A stretch of DNA of 7,292 nt, taken from the NCBI GenBank assembly GCA_029865445.1, contig JAOUGY010000189.1:1-7292 (forward strand), in the 5' to 3' direction. This document shows, one piece after another, positions 5,030-7,292 of this stretch (positions are counted from its first letter, which is position 1; each line of letters opens with the position of its first letter). The translations under genes and the position numbers were made by a program. The notes below the pieces were generated by a model that saw only the letters and a list, made by a program, of their open reading frames with translations, had not been told where the DNA came from and ran no database searches. The stretch is from Acidimicrobiia bacterium (lineage in GTDB: Bacteria; Actinomycetota; Acidimicrobiia; Spongiisociales; ZC4RG35).

Positions 5030-5988
5030 GTGGAAATGGAATATCGACGCCTCGGCTCGGCCGGGGTCAAAGTCAGCGTTCTCTCGTTCGGGTCGTGGGT
5101 CACGTTCGGCAAACAGATGAACACGGATGCGGCTCTCGAGTGCATGGCCGCCGCCTATGAGGCCGGAGTGAACTTCTTCGACAATGCAGAGGTGTATGCG
5201 GGTGGCCAGGCCGAGACGATCATGGGTGAGGCACTCGACCGGATGGGATGGCCCCGCCACTCCTATCTCGTGTCCACCAAGTTCTTCTGGGCATACACGA
5301 TGGACCGAACACCCGGAACACGCTCAATCGCAAGTACTTGATGGAGGCTGTCGATCGGTCGCTCGAGCGGCTCCAACTCGACTACGTCGATCTGGTCTAT
5401 TGCCACCGACCGGACCCGGAAACCCCGATCGAGGAGACGGTGTGGGCGATGTCGGACATCGTTTCGTCGGGTAGGGCGTTGTACTGGGGGACGTCTGAGT
5501 GGTCGGCGGATGAGATCCGGGCGGCATGGGAGATCGCCGAACGGCATCACCTGCGCAAGCCGCAGATGGAACAGCCCCAGTACAGCCTCCTGCATAGGGA
5601 CAAGGTGGAGCGCGAGTATGCCCGGTTGTACGACGACATCGGCATGGGCACCACCACATGGAGCCCGCTGGCGTCGGGACTGCTTACGGGAAAGTACCTC
5701 GACGGTGTTCCCGGGGACAGCCGGTTGGCGGCCGAGGCCTGGCTGGCGGGTCCGTTGGAGGACGATGCCGTCATGTCGAAGGTTCGTGCCTTCGTGGAGG
5801 TTGCCGACCGCCTGGAGTGCACGCCCGCTCAGCTCGCGATCGCCTGGTGTGCCTCCAACCCCAACGTGTCGACCGTGATCACCGGTGCGTCGCGGGTTTC
5901 CCAGGTTCACGAGAACATGGCATCACTGGAGGTCCTCGACCGTCTCGACGCCGAACACCTGGACCGTCTCGACGAGATCTTCTCCTGA
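5030..5988 (+). CDS. Aldo/keto reductase, Kv-beta-like, interrupted by an apparent one-base deletion
   Basis: An NADPH-dependent oxidoreductase of the Kv channel beta-subunit-like AKR group, about 319 residues if the frame is restored. It is split: codons from 5030 end at TGA 5339-5341, while the remaining homology continues to 5988 in the other frame. Restoring one G in the run 5289-5291 gives a continuous STKFFWGIHDGPNTRNTLNR. Catalytic tetrad is complete: Asp51 and Tyr56 (NFFDNAEVYAGG), Lys84 (STKFFW), and His126 after repair (YCHRPDPETPIEETV). Later blocks YWGTSEWSADEI, TWSPLASGLLTGKY and QLAIAWCASNPNVSTVITGAS match Kv-beta. GTG 5030 has GGAGAGGA (5017-5024) five bases upstream; ATG 5036, giving MEYRRLG, is an alternative start. 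Intact coding on both sides favours a sequencing error or very recent mutation. It lies 17 bases behind ridA. Confidence 0.88.
5289..5291 (+). other. Frameshift point in the aldo/keto reductase (missing G in a GGG run)
   Basis: Upstream frame reads TTC TTC TGG GCA TAC and soon stops. With four G instead of three it reads F-F-W-G-I-H-D-G-P-N and joins the conserved downstream frame. The upstream TGA (5339-5341) overlaps an in-frame ATG of the second frame (5341-5343) as TGATG. No canonical X XXY YYZ slippery heptamer is present at the junction. Confidence 0.8.
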
Positions 5989-6023
5989 CCCTGTCCCCAA
6001 CCGGTCCGCGGAACCCCTTTTTC

Positions 6024-6060
6024 ACGCACGGATCGCAGCAATATGCTGCGATCCGTGCGT
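6024..6060. terminator. 17-bp perfect inverted repeat after the aldo/keto reductase, probable terminator
   Basis: ACGCACGGATCGCAGCA (6024-6040) is the exact reverse complement of TGCTGCGATCCGTGCGT (6044-6060), with a 3-base ATA loop. It lies 36 bases after the reductase stop and about 80 before the next start, the right place to end the ridA-AKR unit. CTTTTT (6017-6022) precedes rather than follows the stem, and CAAGACC follows, so it is not a classic U-tract terminator on either strand. It could also be a protein-binding palindrome. Confidence 0.55.
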
Positions 6061-6097
6061 CAAGACCCGACAAGGGCGGGGGGTCGGCAGCACCTGC

Positions 6098-6103
6098 GAT
6101 AAT
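6098..6103 (+). promoter_or_regulatory. Candidate -10 box of the ALDH7 gene
   Basis: GATAAT at 6098-6103 is close to TATAAT and would start transcription near 6110, leaving a leader of about 30 bases that contains the Shine-Dalgarno at 6130-6135. No convincing -35 is found at 16-18 bases upstream, so this rests on one hexamer and position. Confidence 0.35.
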
Positions 6104-6139
6104 CGGGGCCATCGGCTCGCAAATCGTGTGAGGAGCATC

Positions 6140-7292
6140 GTGACCCGTGATCAAATCTTTTCGGCACTCGGACTCACCGACCACAACCCCGGGGTTTTCG
6201 CCGGGTCGTGGCTCGACCCCACCGGTCCAACGCTCGAGGTGACCAACCCGGCCACCGGGGAGACGATCGCCACCGTTGCCCAGGCCACGCCCGAACAGTA
6301 CGACCAGGCGGTGGCCGCGGCATCGGCCGCGTTCGACCGGTGGCGGATGCTGCCGGCCCCGAAAAGGGGCGAGTACATCCGCCTCCTCGGGAACGCTTTG
6401 CGTGAGAAGCGCGACGAGTTGGGTGCCCTCGTGACACTGGAGATGGGCAAGATCTTCCCCGAAGGCGTGGGTGAGGTCCAGGAGATGATCGACATCTGCG
6501 ATTTTGCGGTCGGGTTGTCACGTCAGCTCTACGGACTCACCATGGCGAGCGAGCGCCCCGAGCATCGAATGTACGAGCAGTGGCACCCGCTGGGACCGAT
6601 CGGAGTGATCACCGCTTTCAACTTCCCGGTGGCGGTGTGGAGCTGGAACGCGGCGATCGCCGCGGTGTGCGGGGATACGGTGGTGTGGAAACCGAGCGAG
6701 ACCACCCCGCTCACCGCCATCGCCGTCACCAGAATCGCTCACCACGTCATGGCCGGTTCGGGTTACGAAGCCGTCTTCAACCTGGCGGTCGGTGCCCGCG
6801 ACGTTGGAGAGCTGATGGTCGCCGACGAACGGCTCCCCCTCATCTCGGCCACCGGATCCATTCGCATGGGCAAGGAGGTCGGACCTGCCGTCGCCAAACG
6901 ACTCGGCAGGTCGATCCTCGAGCTCGGCGGAAACAACGCGATTCTCGTGATGGACGACGCCGACCTGGAACTCGCCACCCGAGCCGTTCTGTTCGCGGCA
7001 GTAGGAACGGCGGGCCAGCGATGCACGTCGCTGCGCCGGCTCATCGTCCACGAGGCGGTGGCGGACAAACTCATCGACCGTCTCGTCCAGGCCTACCAGA
7101 CCGTCCCCATCGGTGATCCGATGGAGGATGGAACGCTCATGGGTCCCCTCGTCAACGAGCGAGCAGTGGAGGCCTACCTCTCTGCCCTGGCCACAGCCCG
7201 CGATGAGGGAGGGACCGTTCTCACTGGCGGCAACCGGGTCGATCGACCCGGACATTTCGTGGAGCCGGCGATCGCGGTGGTCGGCAAGGATG
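6140..7292 (+). CDS. ALDH7-family aldehyde dehydrogenase (piperideine-6-carboxylate / alpha-aminoadipate semialdehyde type), 3' end outside the window
   Basis: An NAD(P)+-dependent aldehyde dehydrogenase; 384 codons are visible of about 500 expected. ALDH7 hallmarks read directly: EMGKIFPEGVGEVQEMID, LSRQLYGLTMASERPEH, GPIGVITAFNFPVAVWSWN with Asn161, VVWKPSE with Lys184, ATGSIRMGKEVG, ILELGGNNAI with the general base Glu261, and GTAGQRCTSLRRLIV with the nucleophile Cys295. These closely resemble antiquitin (ALDH7A1) and bacterial L-piperideine-6-carboxylate dehydrogenases (called AmaB or Pcd), which oxidise the aminoadipate semialdehyde formed in lysine catabolism. The pathway role here is inferred from family. 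GTG 6140 is the start: GAGGAG (6130-6135) lies four bases upstream, and the N-terminus MTRDQIFSALGL precedes the first family block. It probably begins a new transcription unit after the 6024-6060 inverted repeat. Confidence 0.93.
   Translation, partial: MTRDQIFSALGLTDHNPGVFAGSWLDPTGPTLEVTNPATGETIATVAQATPEQYDQAVAAASAAFDRWRMLPAPKRGEYIRLLGNALREKRDELGALVTLEMGKIFPEGVGEVQEMIDICDFAVGLSRQLYGLTMASERPEHRMYEQWHPLGPIGVITAFNFPVAVWSWNAAIAAVCGDTVVWKPSETTPLTAIAVTRIAHHVMAGSGYEAVFNLAVGARDVGELMVADERLPLISATGSIRMGKEVGPAVAKRLGRSILELGGNNAILVMDDADLELATRAVLFAAVGTAGQRCTSLRRLIVHEAVADKLIDRLVQAYQTVPIGDPMEDGTLMGPLVNERAVEAYLSALATARDEGGTVLTGGNRVDRPGHFVEPAIAVVGKD

Noticed and set aside
5280..5300. Programmed -1 ribosomal frameshifting in the aldo/keto reductase
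   Set aside because: No X XXY YYZ slippery heptamer and no evident stimulatory structure immediately after; a missing base in a G run is simpler.
6518..7255. 245-codon minus-strand open frame opposite the ALDH7 gene
   Set aside because: The plus strand encodes continuous ALDH7 motifs here; the antisense frame is a GC-rich shadow.

Overview
The window reads as chromosomal DNA from a high-GC Gram-positive lineage, most likely Actinomycetota. The evidence is GC-rich third codon positions, frequent GTG starts, GTGA start/stop overlaps, TANNNT-type -10 boxes close to starts, and an Mrp protein whose cysteine pair is degenerate. I cannot fix the genus. No mobile element, CRISPR array, tRNA or rRNA was seen. 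The content is housekeeping and catabolic, and the main novelty is in non-coding structure and regulation.

Left edge (1-1936): the 5' part of selA (selenocysteine synthase) runs leftward off the window. It is separated by about 30 bp from a rightward pair, a Nudix hydrolase and a LACTB2-like metallo-beta-lactamase-fold hydrolase, which overlap by 4 bases and probably form one transcript.

Middle (1937-4484): a 490-bp non-coding stretch holds a run of strong hairpins and short repeats. It leads into a small RDD-family membrane protein. That gene is tail-to-tail with mrp (Fe-S carrier P-loop ATPase, minus strand). mrp is divergent from an A-type Fe-S carrier (ErpA/IscA/HesB). Their shared 90-bp promoter region carries a 28-bp near-perfect palindrome and a second related half-site pair on the likely -10 box, suggesting joint control of two Fe-S assembly genes. 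A strong hairpin terminator follows the A-type carrier gene.

Right (4632-7292): a RidA-family protein is followed 17 bp later by a Kv-beta-like aldo/keto reductase, which is split by an apparent one-base deletion in a G run. After a 17-bp perfect inverted repeat, a new transcription unit starts with an ALDH7-family aldehyde dehydrogenase (piperideine-6-carboxylate / aminoadipate-semialdehyde type), cut by the right edge. RidA, the reductase and the dehydrogenase are all plausible handlers of reactive imines and aldehydes, possibly in lysine or amine catabolism, but that link is inference.
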